Shown in pieces: positions 20,666-30,763 of a stretch of 37,196 nucleotides of DNA (position 1 is the first letter of the stretch; each line of letters starts with the position of its first letter). The notes under the pieces were generated by a model. The model was not told the DNA's origin, made no database searches, and saw only the letters and a list, made by a program, of their open reading frames with translations. Made by a program: the position numbers and the translations under genes. The stretch comes from Corinectria fuckeliana (lineage: Eukaryota > Ascomycota > Sordariomycetes > Hypocreales > Nectriaceae). The stretch is taken from the NCBI GenBank assembly GCA_019137255.1, contig WPDH01000370.1, forward strand, positions 1 to 37,196. Direction: 5' to 3'.

Positions 20666-22217
20666 TGAGCCAAGCTAGGGGAGGTAATGGAAAGTGACAA
20701 AGGATCAGAATGATGGCCTTTTTTTTTGGGGGGGGGGGGGTGGGGGGGGGTTGGATACTTAACTTACCTACTTTTGGACTTGACCTTCAAGGGGACCGGT
20801 TGAAGATGCCTGAGTGCGTCCATTGTGGGATGTGGTACCCCCACGCCTGCTGCTACAACCTAGGAGTCGTTGCTCACGGAGTATCTCGTGTGCTGGGGAA
20901 AATGTTGATAGGGTAGTAGATGCTGGGCAGGGCTGTGGATACCGTGAGCAGGATTTGGCCTAGAATAGACACAGTAGACGGCCGTCTTGAATGCCTGATG
21001 GTGGTTGGCGTGCGGGTGTGTATGCGTTGGGCACCTAGGTCAACTTCAAGGGCCTGACTATAAGAGGAGCGGCTCGCCCCAGGCGGAATGAATGTGGTGG
21101 TCGCCCACCAACAATTCAGTTACGTGCGCTGATTCTTCCGCCGAGTCCGTCCTGCCTCTGGATGGCACGTTACAACGCAACGGGGTTCCCCGTGATCATC
21201 CTCCGCGAGACGGACCTTGGGTTGTTTGATGACAGAGAAGGTTGAGATTTATTTTACTTTTCTGACTCCTGGAATGAATGACTCAGTTGTGCGCGCAGCA
21301 AACACATGATACCTTGGAAACGGACGTGTTTGGGGCTTTGGCTTAGGCTCTCATCAAGCCCTTGGTAGCTACACTACAAAGGTTCAATCCGCCTTACTGT
21401 GTATCTATCTAATAGTTCGCACACGAACTGTCGGACAAAAGCTCGAAATGATTGCTAGAAAGCTGGGGTACAATGAAAATAGGCGGATCTTGGAGTTGAG
21501 TCATCGATGCGTCGCATCGTCGCATCGTCGCATGGAGAAAGAGGGACAGATTGGCCAACCACAAGGCATTTTCCTCGCCGAAGTCAGAGCATCAGCGGGG
21601 CGGGTGGTGGGGGCGCGCGAGCCAATGGATGCGCTGAGCGAGGCAGATCCTGGCCTCCGCTGCGGCCACCATTGGGCAGGGCAGACCGGATTGCCTTGAT
21701 GCGACTGGAGGCGCTAAACCCGATCAAGCACGCCGAAAGACTCAATCTCGTCCATTGCTGCGCCATGTTCCTCACTAGGCCTCCTCCGTCAGCTTCAAGT
21801 GAAATACCGTCGACGACGCCCTACCGCGGCCTCAGGCGTTTTCTCTTATCCTTCCTCCCTCTCGCTACCAATATCGAGTATCTTTCCCATTTGCATCCCC
21901 CATCGCCAGTGCGTGTTGGTTGCTTTTGGTGTTTCTTTCACCCTCTCTCCCTTCTCTCTCCCTTCCCTCTCTCACTAAACACCAGGCACCAGCCTAAAGC
22001 CGAAGCTGGCCCAGCTCCGTCCGCCCTCAGCTTGGCCCGCCCGTGCTCCGCGTCGAACATCCACCAATAATCAGATTACCCTGAGCGCAGCCTGCTGGTG
22101 CCTTCCCGCTCACCAGTCGCATCACCAGTTTGTTCGAGCTGCGCTTCGCTGCAGTTGACCTTGGATTTCCCAACCCCCACAACGAACCGTAACAGAGTCC
22201 CGCAACATCACGCCATC
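20666..22217. other. Intergenic region with G-rich tract and pyrimidine leader
   Basis: 1.55 kb without a supported coding exon. It begins with a T9-G13-T-G9 tract at 20719-20750 just after the upstream gene. It ends with a C/T-rich leader at about 21934-21979 (TTTCACCCTCTCTCCC and onward) and the presumed leader of the gene at 22218. Overlapping open frames at 21448-22070 show no family and lie in the likely promoter and leader. Confidence 0.5.
20719..20750 (+). repeat. Poly-T/poly-G tract with G-quadruplex potential
   Basis: Nine T residues are followed by 13 G, one T and nine G. It lies about 55 bp after the stop codon of the gene ending at 20665, so it could fall in the 3' untranslated region. 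Run lengths of homopolymers may be inexact. Confidence 0.75.
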
Positions 22218-24827
22218 ATGTCGGCCCCGTCCCGATCTACCACGTCCACTCTCCCCCAGGGCTTCTCCGTCTACCAGCCCGCCCTCGGCGCCCAGCTCCA
22301 GTTCTTGCCCGCCGTCGGAACTCCTCAGCTGGATGAGCTGCTCAACGCTTACATCCCCGGTCCCGCCTCAGCCCAGGAGAAGCGGGCCTCGGTGTCGCTC
22401 GACTTCCTCGAGTACTCCCACCTGACCGGCCAGAGCTTCAAGTTCTATCCTGTCTACTCCATAGCTGCCGAGTCTCCCTCCATCGCCAGCCCGCTGCAGG
22501 ACTCTGGCTATGGCTCGTCCTTCAATGCCAGCCCCGTCATGTCTACTTGGGACTGGAGCAGAGCGTCTAACTCCTCGCGCTCTCCTACGTCTCAGCAGGC
22601 CCGCACGTCTCCCAAAGCTGCGTCTTCGCGCCACCAGACCGCTGACTTCTCCCACATCCCTGGTATGAAGATCATGACCAAGGATGGGCTGGACGTGACC
22701 AACTCGGCCTCGCGAGGATCCAAGACCAAGGAGCAGCGAGACCACGCCCACTTGATGCGTATTATTAAGGCCTGCGATAGCTGCAAGCGCAAGAAGATCC
22801 GCTGCGATCCCAGTCACAAGAAGGGTGGTGCTTCACGGCCCCATTCCCAGTCTCATCCTACAGCCAAGGTCACCAGAAAGGCCAGGGTTGTTGCACAAGA
22901 AGTTCGGGCTGCTACTTCCGCGGTAGCTCCCCAAACAGACTTATCAGTATCGGCTTCTTCTTTCGCGATTGACCAGTCCTTCGCTCCAATGGACCTAGAG
23001 ACACTGACTCCTGCGTTATCTGGACTTCAATCTTGGGAGGAGTTCATTCAGTATCCTACAGCTGACCTCCCCGACGACTACGACTTCTTCTACGATCCCC
23101 AGGGCTATCTCTCTCCTCTCTCCTCTTCGCTTTCGGCATGCTCCACTAAGCCCGTCACTCCTGCTTCTGCTTCCTCACAACATGACCTACCTGGTTCCCT
23201 TACCCTGTCCACGGGCGAGGCCTCTGTGCCATCACCACAACTCCCATTCACCCATACTGACTCCATTCACGACTATGTCGACTTTAACCTCTTCTCTCCG
23301 CAGTCGTCCTTCTCAGAGGACGATCAAATGGTCCCGATTGAGCAGTCGCGACAAGTGGTCAATCAATCACGATCACTACAGTCTGACCTTGTCCGACCTG
23401 ATCAGTCTTCTGGAGCGTTGGGCGGGGAACAGAGTCCACGTGGCCCGTATCGCGACCCGGGACTTGCTGCACCGCAGTACTACAGTCCGTCGTTAAGCCT
23501 CAACTCGGATGTTTTCAGTGGCTCCTTGAATTGGACCGAAGAGACGACATTTATGCCGGCCTTGCAGACGGCATCTATGTCAACCAACAGTCTTGACGTC
23601 CGTGGACGTGATGGAGACTACGAAAACGTACGCACCTCTTTGGCCACATTAATTATTGAGTACCGACTAACTCTTCAAAAGGTGGCTCTCCGCAACACAG
23701 GCAATGTCCCCGAGACGTCAATCGTTGAACGCGTAAGTCTTATATTCTCCTCAATCATCTGGCGGCGATTAACTTTGTGGAAGGTCGCAACACTCGCAGC
23801 TGTTCATCAACCCGCTGGACTTGATACAACGACCATGACACGTGCAAGTGTCGACATAAGGGCCGATCGCGTATGCTATAATAGCTCTCAATCATTGGAC
23901 ACGCGGCTAACTCTCTGTCAGGTTGCCTCTGTCAACGACCTAATTTCCTCACGAGCAATTGTTCGTGGTGAATCCGAATCACCCATCGATGACTTTGACA
24001 TACTCTCCACAATGGAAGCCTCCGCGATTGCGAACGTAGCTATTGCTACTTCTGCTGCTTCTTCGTCTGTCTCAGACGGACCACTGGCTGTCTCCGGCTC
24101 AGGTCATGTCTCGGATGACCTACAGATAACAAGCGTTGACGCAGCATCCACGGCGCAACTCACTGTCGTTGCCCACCAAGGTCAGTCGTCGATTAGTCGC
24201 GGCACAGGCACACATGCAACAGCAATTTCAGGCAACGAGGCCTTGAGGCCGTCTCTGCCTGAAAGAAGCATCATCGTTGGCGCCGACCATCTGAACTCCG
24301 AAGCCCTGGCCTCCAACGATGATTTCAGGGATGTGTCATCCCAGACGCCAGCCGATGTTGCTGTTCAGATACTTGCCGTTGATGCACCTCGTGTCGAGAC
24401 CGCACCCCGTGTCGAGACTGCACCTTGTGTCGAGACTACTCATAGCGTCGAAGCTAAGACTCAGACCTATTATGCAAAGTCGACGGCGGGCGGCGGAGAG
24501 ATCTCCTTGTCACCGCTGATGATGACTGCTGCGTTGGTCGTTGCGTCCGGCTCTACCAAGTCATCGTCAGAACAGTACCTGACGATGATGATTTCAGTCG
24601 TGCTCTTGTTTGTCGCAATTGCCAACTGGACCTTCCGAGCGTCACTCAGGGAATTCTACGGACAACAGCCGAATCCTCAAGCTGGCAAAGTACAGTCCAG
24701 GAGGGGACAAATCAGCCTTGTTGCAACTCTGTGCAATCGGCTAGAGACATTCCAGAGCCAAGCATCGATTGGCGGGATGATGATCAGTCGGGGGGTATCG
24801 CAAAGCAGAGCTTTGATGGTAGTGTAG
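22218..24827 (+). CDS. Regulator with a half Zn(II)2Cys6 motif and a C-terminal hydrophobic segment
   Basis: Likely fungal transcriptional regulator. The start at 22218 (CATCATGTCGGCC) is preferred over 22098, whose extra 40 residues look like leader. Unspliced, 869 residues; removing three proposed phase-0 introns (23628-23681, 23733-23783, 23871-23921) gives 817. The N-terminal third contains FLEYSHLTGQSFKFYPVYS and DFSHIPGMKIMTKDGLDVTN. Next comes KACDSCKRKKIRCDPSHKKGG (residues 184-204), the first half of a Zn2Cys6 cluster; I see no matching second Cys triplet. The middle is acidic and Ser-rich (DLPDDYDFFYDPQGYLSPL). Three VET(A/T)-type units lie near 24393-24443. A hydrophobic run, YLTMMISVVLLFVAIANWTF (unspliced 787-806), could be a membrane span, followed by about 63 residues. 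The extreme C-terminus is uncertain; an unseen intron there is possible. Confidence 0.8.
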   Translation: MSAPSRSTTSTLPQGFSVYQPALGAQLQFLPAVGTPQLDELLNAYIPGPASAQEKRASVSLDFLEYSHLTGQSFKFYPVYSIAAESPSIASPLQDSGYGSSFNASPVMSTWDWSRASNSSRSPTSQQARTSPKAASSRHQTADFSHIPGMKIMTKDGLDVTNSASRGSKTKEQRDHAHLMRIIKACDSCKRKKIRCDPSHKKGGASRPHSQSHPTAKVTRKARVVAQEVRAATSAVAPQTDLSVSASSFAIDQSFAPMDLETLTPALSGLQSWEEFIQYPTADLPDDYDFFYDPQGYLSPLSSSLSACSTKPVTPASASSQHDLPGSLTLSTGEASVPSPQLPFTHTDSIHDYVDFNLFSPQSSFSEDDQMVPIEQSRQVVNQSRSLQSDLVRPDQSSGALGGEQSPRGPYRDPGLAAPQYYSPSLSLNSDVFSGSLNWTEETTFMPALQTASMSTNSLDVRGRDGDYENVRTSLATLIIEYRLTLQKVALRNTGNVPETSIVERVSLIFSSIIWRRLTLWKVATLAAVHQPAGLDTTTMTRASVDIRADRVCYNSSQSLDTRLTLCQVASVNDLISSRAIVRGESESPIDDFDILSTMEASAIANVAIATSAASSSVSDGPLAVSGSGHVSDDLQITSVDAASTAQLTVVAHQGQSSISRGTGTHATAISGNEALRPSLPERSIIVGADHLNSEALASNDDFRDVSSQTPADVAVQILAVDAPRVETAPRVETAPCVETTHSVEAKTQTYYAKSTAGGGEISLSPLMMTAALVVASGSTKSSSEQYLTMMISVVLLFVAIANWTFRASLREFYGQQPNPQAGKVQSRRGQISLVATLCNRLETFQSQASIGGMMISRGVSQSRALMVV
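23628..23921 (+). other. Cluster of three tiny in-frame introns
   Basis: Proposed introns lie at 23628-23681 (54 bp, GTACGC, branch CGACTAAC, AAAAG), 23733-23783 (51 bp, GTAAGT, GATTAAC, GGAAG) and 23871-23921 (51 bp, GTATGC, GGCTAAC, GTCAG). All are multiples of three, free of stops and in phase 0, and each is followed by GTN-GCN (Val-Ala). The exons between are 51 and 87 bp. Because retention keeps the frame open, the gene reads as one long frame without splicing. Confidence 0.7.
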
Positions 24828-26305
24828 AATGACACAATTCTGTCACACGTTATCATATGGAGAAGACGGATAGCAAGCGCTTTGGTCAGGATACCCCGAG
24901 GATCTCGCGACGTCATGGACGAGATTAAGACCTCAATTCTTGTTTTCGTGTACATTAGTATTTGGTCGACTACATTGCCATCATTGGTCTCGCCAGGAAC
25001 GGTGGCCAAGAACCCCTAGAGCAAGCATCGAATCTCAGAGCAATTGACGAGCCTTTCAGGGTCGTGCATTTAATCTTGGCTCCAAAAGTTGCAATAGTCC
25101 TCGTGATTCTTGTAGCGCCTCTCGTAATACCGAATATCCTTGTTGCCGAAGCCACCGCGCGACTCTCCGACTGAGCTTCAATAGCTTTAGGTAGGTAGGT
25201 AGGGTCTATCTAGGTAGGTGCTGAACGGCCCGGATGAGGATGAGGCACGTGCTTCGCACCTTGGTTGCTTGGTTATCATGTGACCCTTGGCTCTACGTAC
25301 TAAAAATGCCCCTGCGGGTGCCCGTCTGACATTGCAAACAGTGGGGCGCTCCGCCTTGGCGCGAATAGATTCTCAGAGATGAAGACGACCAGACTTTTTT
25401 GCGCGTTCAAGTAGGTAGGACATGGGTCATCATTGACGGTGATCAGCTTCAAGGACAATTGATGAAGCCCACGACCGACTCTTGCTTTGTAGCCCACATC
25501 TAGGGGTGCGGCACTACTCTAGAAATCGTTCTGCTATCTGCTCTCTGCATCCTCTCTTTTCTGTTCGTCAGTCCAGCGATCACCAGCAAGCAAGCAAGTC
25601 TGACGCAACTTTGTTGTGTTTGCTCGTTTGCTCACTCACGGAGGCACATCCTACTCCACCGTATCGTGTTCGGACTCAATCGATCAAACCTCACCACCAT
25701 AACAGGCAATTCCCCTCTGCTTCGGAGGGAGGCCTAGCCAGCAAGACCCGACTACAATTCTTCTTTGTGGGCTGTGTCCTGCGCCCATCAATTCGGGAGA
25801 GCGCGCGTGTGAGGTTCATCGCTTTTGTCTTGCCCGTGCGTCTCGACGCCGCTTGATGGCCCAATAGCAACGTCTCGCCTCGTACGAGAATAGCTTGCGT
25901 GGGAACTTCAGCGAGCCAGTGATCAAAATAGCTTGAGAAGGCAACATACGTTGCAAAGGAAGACGGTCTGTTCTGGCAAAGACAGAAGAAAGGCGTATAC
26001 AAATAAGGACAACAAGCGAGCGAATAGTAGACACTCTTTACAGCTACCTGGGTCCCACGTCGACGAAGCCCGGGGGGACTCGACAGGTAGGCGGCAGATG
26101 AAAGAAAGTCGGGCGGAGGGTGCAAGAGAAGACGAAGAAAGAAACTGCGAAGAGATACTACTCGCAAGCAGGTGACTTGAAAGGAAGGGACTTTGCCTTG
26201 GTGGGCTGTGTCCATTAAACTAAGTACAAAGATCTAACTGGAAACCGGCAGCTGGCAGGCACTTGGCAACTGATAGGTTCAGAGCGACCAGGGCAACCGA
26301 CAATC
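24828..26305. other. Intergenic region
   Basis: 1.48 kb without a supported exon. It contains TAGG repeats at about 25188-25218, an E-box core CACGTG at 25246-25251 and a CAAG triplet repeat near 25586-25596. Short open frames on both strands show no family. The last few hundred bases should be promoter and leader of the Tad2 gene. Confidence 0.5.
25188..25218. repeat. TAGG-type short tandem repeat
   Basis: TAGGTAGGTAGGTAGG is followed shortly by CTAGGTAGGTG. The reverse-complement form TACCTACCTACC occurs at about 15400-15423, and shorter versions near 8330-8355. The word appears only between genes in this window. Confidence 0.7.
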
Positions 26306-27972
26306 ATGGGCATGCTGAAAAAGGCAGGTTCGGCCACGTCGAGAGCCTTCCGCCGGCTCTTTGGTCATGCGTCGCCAGCTGGCGACGGCGATTTGGCAGC
26401 TGGCAGCACTGGCAGCTTGAGTACCGGACGAAATATCGACAGTGACCGCTGTGATTCCAAGCAAGCTGCCGAAAACACCAACATTCACAACAAGGACGAT
26501 GCAAACAAAGCCAGCAACCACATAAACGGCACATCGCCCCAAACTCACGAAGAAGCACACACTTCGACCGACAACCAACAGAGCACCCCTTCCTTGACTA
26601 TCTCGCATCCCAGCGTGAGGAAGACACCAGTCGAGACAGAACCCAGGCCCGAACCCAGAACAACGGAGACCGAGACCGACACCATGGCCCAGCGGCAGCA
26701 TATCAAACTGCAGCACGCTGGCAAAGAGAACCTTCCCCCAAAGAACGATGCTGTCGCCGATGACGCTCTTACTGAAAGGCTCGCCGGCTTGACACTCGGG
26801 GGAGATGCTCCCGCCCCGGCTGTGAAGCCCGTGCTGCCCGTGCTGCCCGTGCTGCCCATCGTGCCCCCAGGCCTACAGGACCCTGTAGTCGCGGCTGAAC
26901 GGGCCATGCACATGCGCTTCACCGAGGACGCACTTGATATGGTGAGTGAGGCCGGGCAAAATCCAATCTCCTCTCGCTAACCACAACTCTGACAGGCACG
27001 CCTTGCTCTGAAAACCAACGAGACTCCAGTTGGTTGCGTCATCGTACATAACGGAAAGGTCATTGCTAGAGGCATGAACGCTACAAACGTCACTCGAAAT
27101 GGAACCCGGCACGCAGAATTCATGGCTCTCTCGGCGCTTCTGTCTCTCCCCCCCAAGAGTGGCCCCAAGACGACTTGTCTCAAGCCAAAGGTGGAGAGCC
27201 CTACTTCACCCGAAGGTTCGGATGCCTCGTCGACGAGCTCACACTCCCCGGATGAGGGTAATGAAGACGGCAGCAAAGGCCACCTTTATCCTTATGGCCA
27301 GAAGTGGCATCCAGCCCCGCGCGTTGACCGCTCAATCATTCGTGAGAGCATTCTCTACGTCACCGTCGAACCCTGCGTCATGTGTGCTTCTCTCCTTCGC
27401 CAACTTGGTATCAAGAAGGTCTACTTTGGCGCCGTGAACGACAAATTTGGCGGCACTGGTGGTGTCTTCAGTATCCATGCCAATTCTCTGCCCGTTAGAC
27501 CTGACGGGCAAAGTGCGAGCGCTCACCCCACGCCGCGGCCAACTCAACTCCCCGACGGAACTGGCACGTTAGGTGTTTCTTTCCCTCCTGGCGGCGGAGA
27601 TGGCGGTAACCTTGAGACTGGATATGAGATTGAGGGCGGCTGGGGTCGCGACGAGGCAGTGGCTTTACTGAGACGCTTCTACGTGCAAGAAAATGGGCGA
27701 GGTGCGTTTTTGTTACCTGCCCTCGACATCCCAATCAGGATGAATGCTAATTTGGAACAGCACCGGTGCCTCGCAAGAAGGAAGGCCGCGCCGCCCGTCT
27801 AGCCGCCATGATGGAGAAGGACGGGGATAGCTTACAGGAAGGAGATGTGAACGACTCCCTTCTGGACGCTGAGCCATCTGACTCGATCCCTACCTCGGAT
27901 GTGTTGAAAGAGCAAGTGAATGCCACGAACGGGGGAACTGCGACGAAACACGGAGACGTACAATGCAACTGA
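26306..27972 (+). CDS. TAD2: tRNA-specific adenosine-34 deaminase catalytic subunit Tad2
   Basis: Zn-dependent deaminase converting A34 to inosine in tRNA anticodons, with Tad3 as partner. Exons 26306-26941, 26996-27701 and 27761-27972 with introns of 54 bp (GTGAGT to GACAG) and 59 bp (GTGCGT to AACAG) give 517 residues. The deaminase fold begins at FTEDALDMARLALKTNETPV, which spans the first splice. The HAE motif (TRHAEFMAL) puts the Zn ligand and proton-shuttling Glu at 251 and 253; PCVMC supplies Cys339 and Cys342. KKVYFGAVNDKFGGTGGVFS follows. About 86 residues separate the two motifs, including a Ser/Glu-rich insert. The N-terminal 200 residues are low in complexity, with LPV repeats; an in-frame ATG in good context at 26684 (MAQRQH, residue 127) could be an alternative start. 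The C-terminal tail is basic, then acidic. Confidence 0.9.
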
Positions 27973-29444
27973 CGGACACGGAGCGGCACTCTATTGGTGC
28001 TTCTTTCTGAATTCCGACATCGACTTGCGAGCATCAGATATTGTTCCGTGGGTCTTGTTAGGAAGAAAAGCTTGTGTGTCCTAGCTGTTGCATTGTTGGC
28101 CGAGTACATACCTTTACAAGTACGCGAGCTTATTTTCTAGTTTTTTTCCGGTGCCATCACCGACGTTCTTAGTCACCTAGCATGTTGAAGGAACTGGGCA
28201 TGGACATGAATGGGAAGCCGGACTGGGTCGTTGTCTTGGAAGTGGCTAGTGTGCTTGGGAGGAATAACCTTGTGCATCCTTCCTTAAGATGTCGAACTCT
28301 TAGCTTTGTATCATATCTTAGAAATTTGAACATAGTAGCTGCATTGGAGCAATTGACTACTATTTCGTCCGCTAATTTCTATTTCCCTGATATAACCTTG
28401 GGCTATGATTAACTGGCTCTACGAAGGGTTGTTCCGTCTTGAGACGGACTCTTATCAAACCCACCAAGGGGCTTCGAGGCAGCCATCTCATCGATAGTGC
28501 TGCGTTGGTAGCAAACGCTAGAAGGTATGGATGGGAAAACGACCCGCTGCAGGACCCGAGCTGTCAATGGGTTGAACTGGAAATGTATCCTGAGTGGATG
28601 GGTTCCGGTGCCAAATATGACGGCCGTGTTGTGTGTGACATTGAGGCAGAAACGGAGGAACCTGATTTGATTTAGAAGAGAGCATAAGCCTGAGAAGAAG
28701 AAGAAAAGAACAATACGGGGAAGACGAAAAGGCATTAAATACTCGTTGATAGGGGTAGAGAATTTTACATAAGATTGCGACCAAACCTACCCAATACCTT
28801 ACTGCCCCTACGCCGGACTACGTGCACAAGGATGGCAAGGTCATTCGACGTAAGAAAGTCAAACTGAGTCACAGTTGTCTCCCCAAACTTCATTCTAATC
28901 TTTAAGCAACTCAATAACAGTATTGTGTGCTCGGCCCTTTCACTAGAAACTGTTGGCTCTTAGCAATGTATTTACGGTGCTAGTTTACTACTGGTTTGAT
29001 GCGACTATAGTAGTCTTGTTGACAGAAAAGATACCACAACCTCTCAAAAACCTCCGGCCTGGAATTGTGATCGACTTCGCGAGGAACAGAACAGCGTCAA
29101 CACGGCTCCTCAAGGTCAGTGAGACGGCCGACGTCTTGTGCTCGATAAGCCAAGCACGGTACGATGAAGACTTTATATTGGGTATTCTGCTGTGTCGCTG
29201 GGCACTTTAAGCTCCAGTTGAAGATGCTGACGCTATAGTTATAGATTATACGTTGAGCAACCTGGACGTCTTAGTGCTTATATTACAATAGTTGTTCCGG
29301 CTGAGCCTGTTGTGCAGCACCGCCGGGAGGACACAGAAAGAAGCGTCACGGTCCTGAATCTCACCAGAGAAGCAAGCGAAGATGTCGACTTCTATGGCTT
29401 TCACGAAGTCATAGCGTCTGAAAACGGAGATAGGAAGCTCACAT
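27973..29444. other. Decayed region with unidentified coding scraps
   Basis: About 1.5 kb with short open frames that look like fragments rather than genes: 28182-28412, 28439-28675 and 28953-29210 on plus, and 29246-29458 on minus. None shows a family I recognise, although phrases such as LRPGIVIDFARNRTASTRLL and ELPISVFRRYDFVKAIEVD read like real protein. GC is lower than in the gene-rich part. The first part should include the 3' end of the Tad2 transcript. The rest looks like worn coding DNA bordering the transposon-rich segment. Confidence 0.5.
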
Positions 29445-30662
29445 TGTGAAGCCGACAATCATAATGCAGAAGGAAGCGATGATGAAAGGACTTCACTTTC
29501 CAACGAGATCGGATGTGTAGGCGACGACAATCGCAAGAATAGTAGCCGTTATGTAGATAGGAATCGTTATGAGCTGGGAGGTGCTGGACGAGTACCTAGG
29601 ATTGCGAATGGTGGTAGGAAGAAACAAGCTGATTCCATATAGAGGGCACACAATCTAGTCAATTTATCAGCGCCTAACGAATGGACTTCAGACAAATAAG
29701 AAGAAAGGACATGATGACTTACGCCCCAGTAGACGAAGATATTGACCCAGATTTTCCAGTCTTTGAAGGCGCCCCAGACATTCTTCCACTTGAACTGATC
29801 ACCCTCGACAACTTGGACTTCCAGTGACGATGCCTTCAAGAACGAAGATCCAACGCTAGCTCTCAAGCCCGGCCACTCCGTCCATCTTGGCGATTGTGAA
29901 AGCAAGGAGGCCGCTAAAAGAGCCGGCAATCGAGGCAGCAGAGAAGAATAGTGCGTAGCGGACTTGAATCTCAGGCGGCAGTACTACACGGTTAAATAGT
30001 ACTACAAGTTACGAAGTCAGCGCAGAGGGTGGCCAAGGTAAACATTGAGGTTACTTACCGCTACTCCAGGAAACAAGTCCGGCTTGGTAAGCTTTAGAAA
30101 GATGGGCGCGACGAGAAGGCTATGGTAGTTCTGTACGATGCTTCATGCAACTATGATGGTAAGAAACTAAACGCTAGAACGAAGTTTTTTTAGAAGCAGG
30201 TTAGACGGTAGTTCAAAGCCGGCGTAAGTGAAGAAGAAAATGGTAAGGCACTAGTTGTACAGGTTGGGGTTCATCTTGAGATCTTTTGAAGGCCCTCGAT
30301 CTTAGCGTTGCCAATATTGCCTTTTAAAGTAGGAAGGGATATGTTAGTATAAGTAATCACCTGTAAACAGATACGGGCATGCCATGACTCAACTTACGAT
30401 CTAGGAAGGAAAGCATATACAGGAGAGCAAGCATGGGAATCAAGCGAATGTCATCTATACCAGAACGTTACTAAAATAAAAGCTTTGAACTACGTGATGG
30501 AACTGTGTCAACCTTGCGCATAATATTATTCTCATCTAGATAGGAAGAAGACTCGGCAGTCGTCCTTGGCGAGGTGGTGCCATCGATGTGGGCTATTTCA
30601 CCGCGTCCAGAGGCATTGCCTATGTCAGCCTTGACCACGTCGGCTTTCTCGACGGGGAACAA
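29445..30662 (-). pseudogene. Broken Dal5/allantoate-permease-type MFS transporter
   Basis: Read on minus from 30662, pieces of a plasma-membrane MFS transporter appear in the family's order: a start MFPVEKADVV with NNIMRKVDT, then RLIPMLALLYMLSFLDR, NIGNAKIEGLQK, FFFTYAGFELPSNLLLKKL, DLFPGVA, RYALFFSAASIAGSFSGLL, DQFKWKNVWGAFKDWKIW, PLYGISLFLPT and IPIYITATILAIVVAYTSD. They are separated by remnants of introns (for example a GTAAGT after VYWG), by deletions of tens of codons and by a one-base frameshift near 29975. In-frame stops fall where the family has Trp or Arg: TAG at 30251 and 29856 for Trp, TGA at 29493 for Arg. These are G-to-A or C-to-T changes. The last quarter of the transporter is missing. 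The copia element begins about 107 bp upstream. No working protein is possible. Confidence 0.82.
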
Positions 30663-30763
30663 TTAGGAGAAGAGGATTGACGTATCAATAGAAGGCTGTA
30701 TGCCTAAGGGATAGACTATGTAGAATGGAATCCACAAGGAACGGGTTGTTGGGAGATGGGCTT

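Noticed and set aside
21376..21392. GGTTCAATCC resembles a tRNA B box
   Set aside because: The neighbouring bases do not form a T-arm stem, and no acceptor or anticodon arm could be paired around it.
22098..22217. Upstream start adding 40 residues to the Zn-motif regulator
   Set aside because: The added sequence looks like translated leader; the ATG at 22218 is in a better context and begins a conserved-looking N-terminus.
24835..24851. Imperfect inverted repeat around GACACAATTCTGTCACAC as a terminator
   Set aside because: The arms are short and imperfect, and such hairpins do not define termination in fungal nuclear genes.
2374..27972. Possibility that the genes form a secondary-metabolite or defence cluster
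   Set aside because: The genes belong to unrelated basic functions (mitoribosome, endocytosis, tRNA editing, recombination) on both strands, and no synthase, NLR, HET domain or similar protein was seen.
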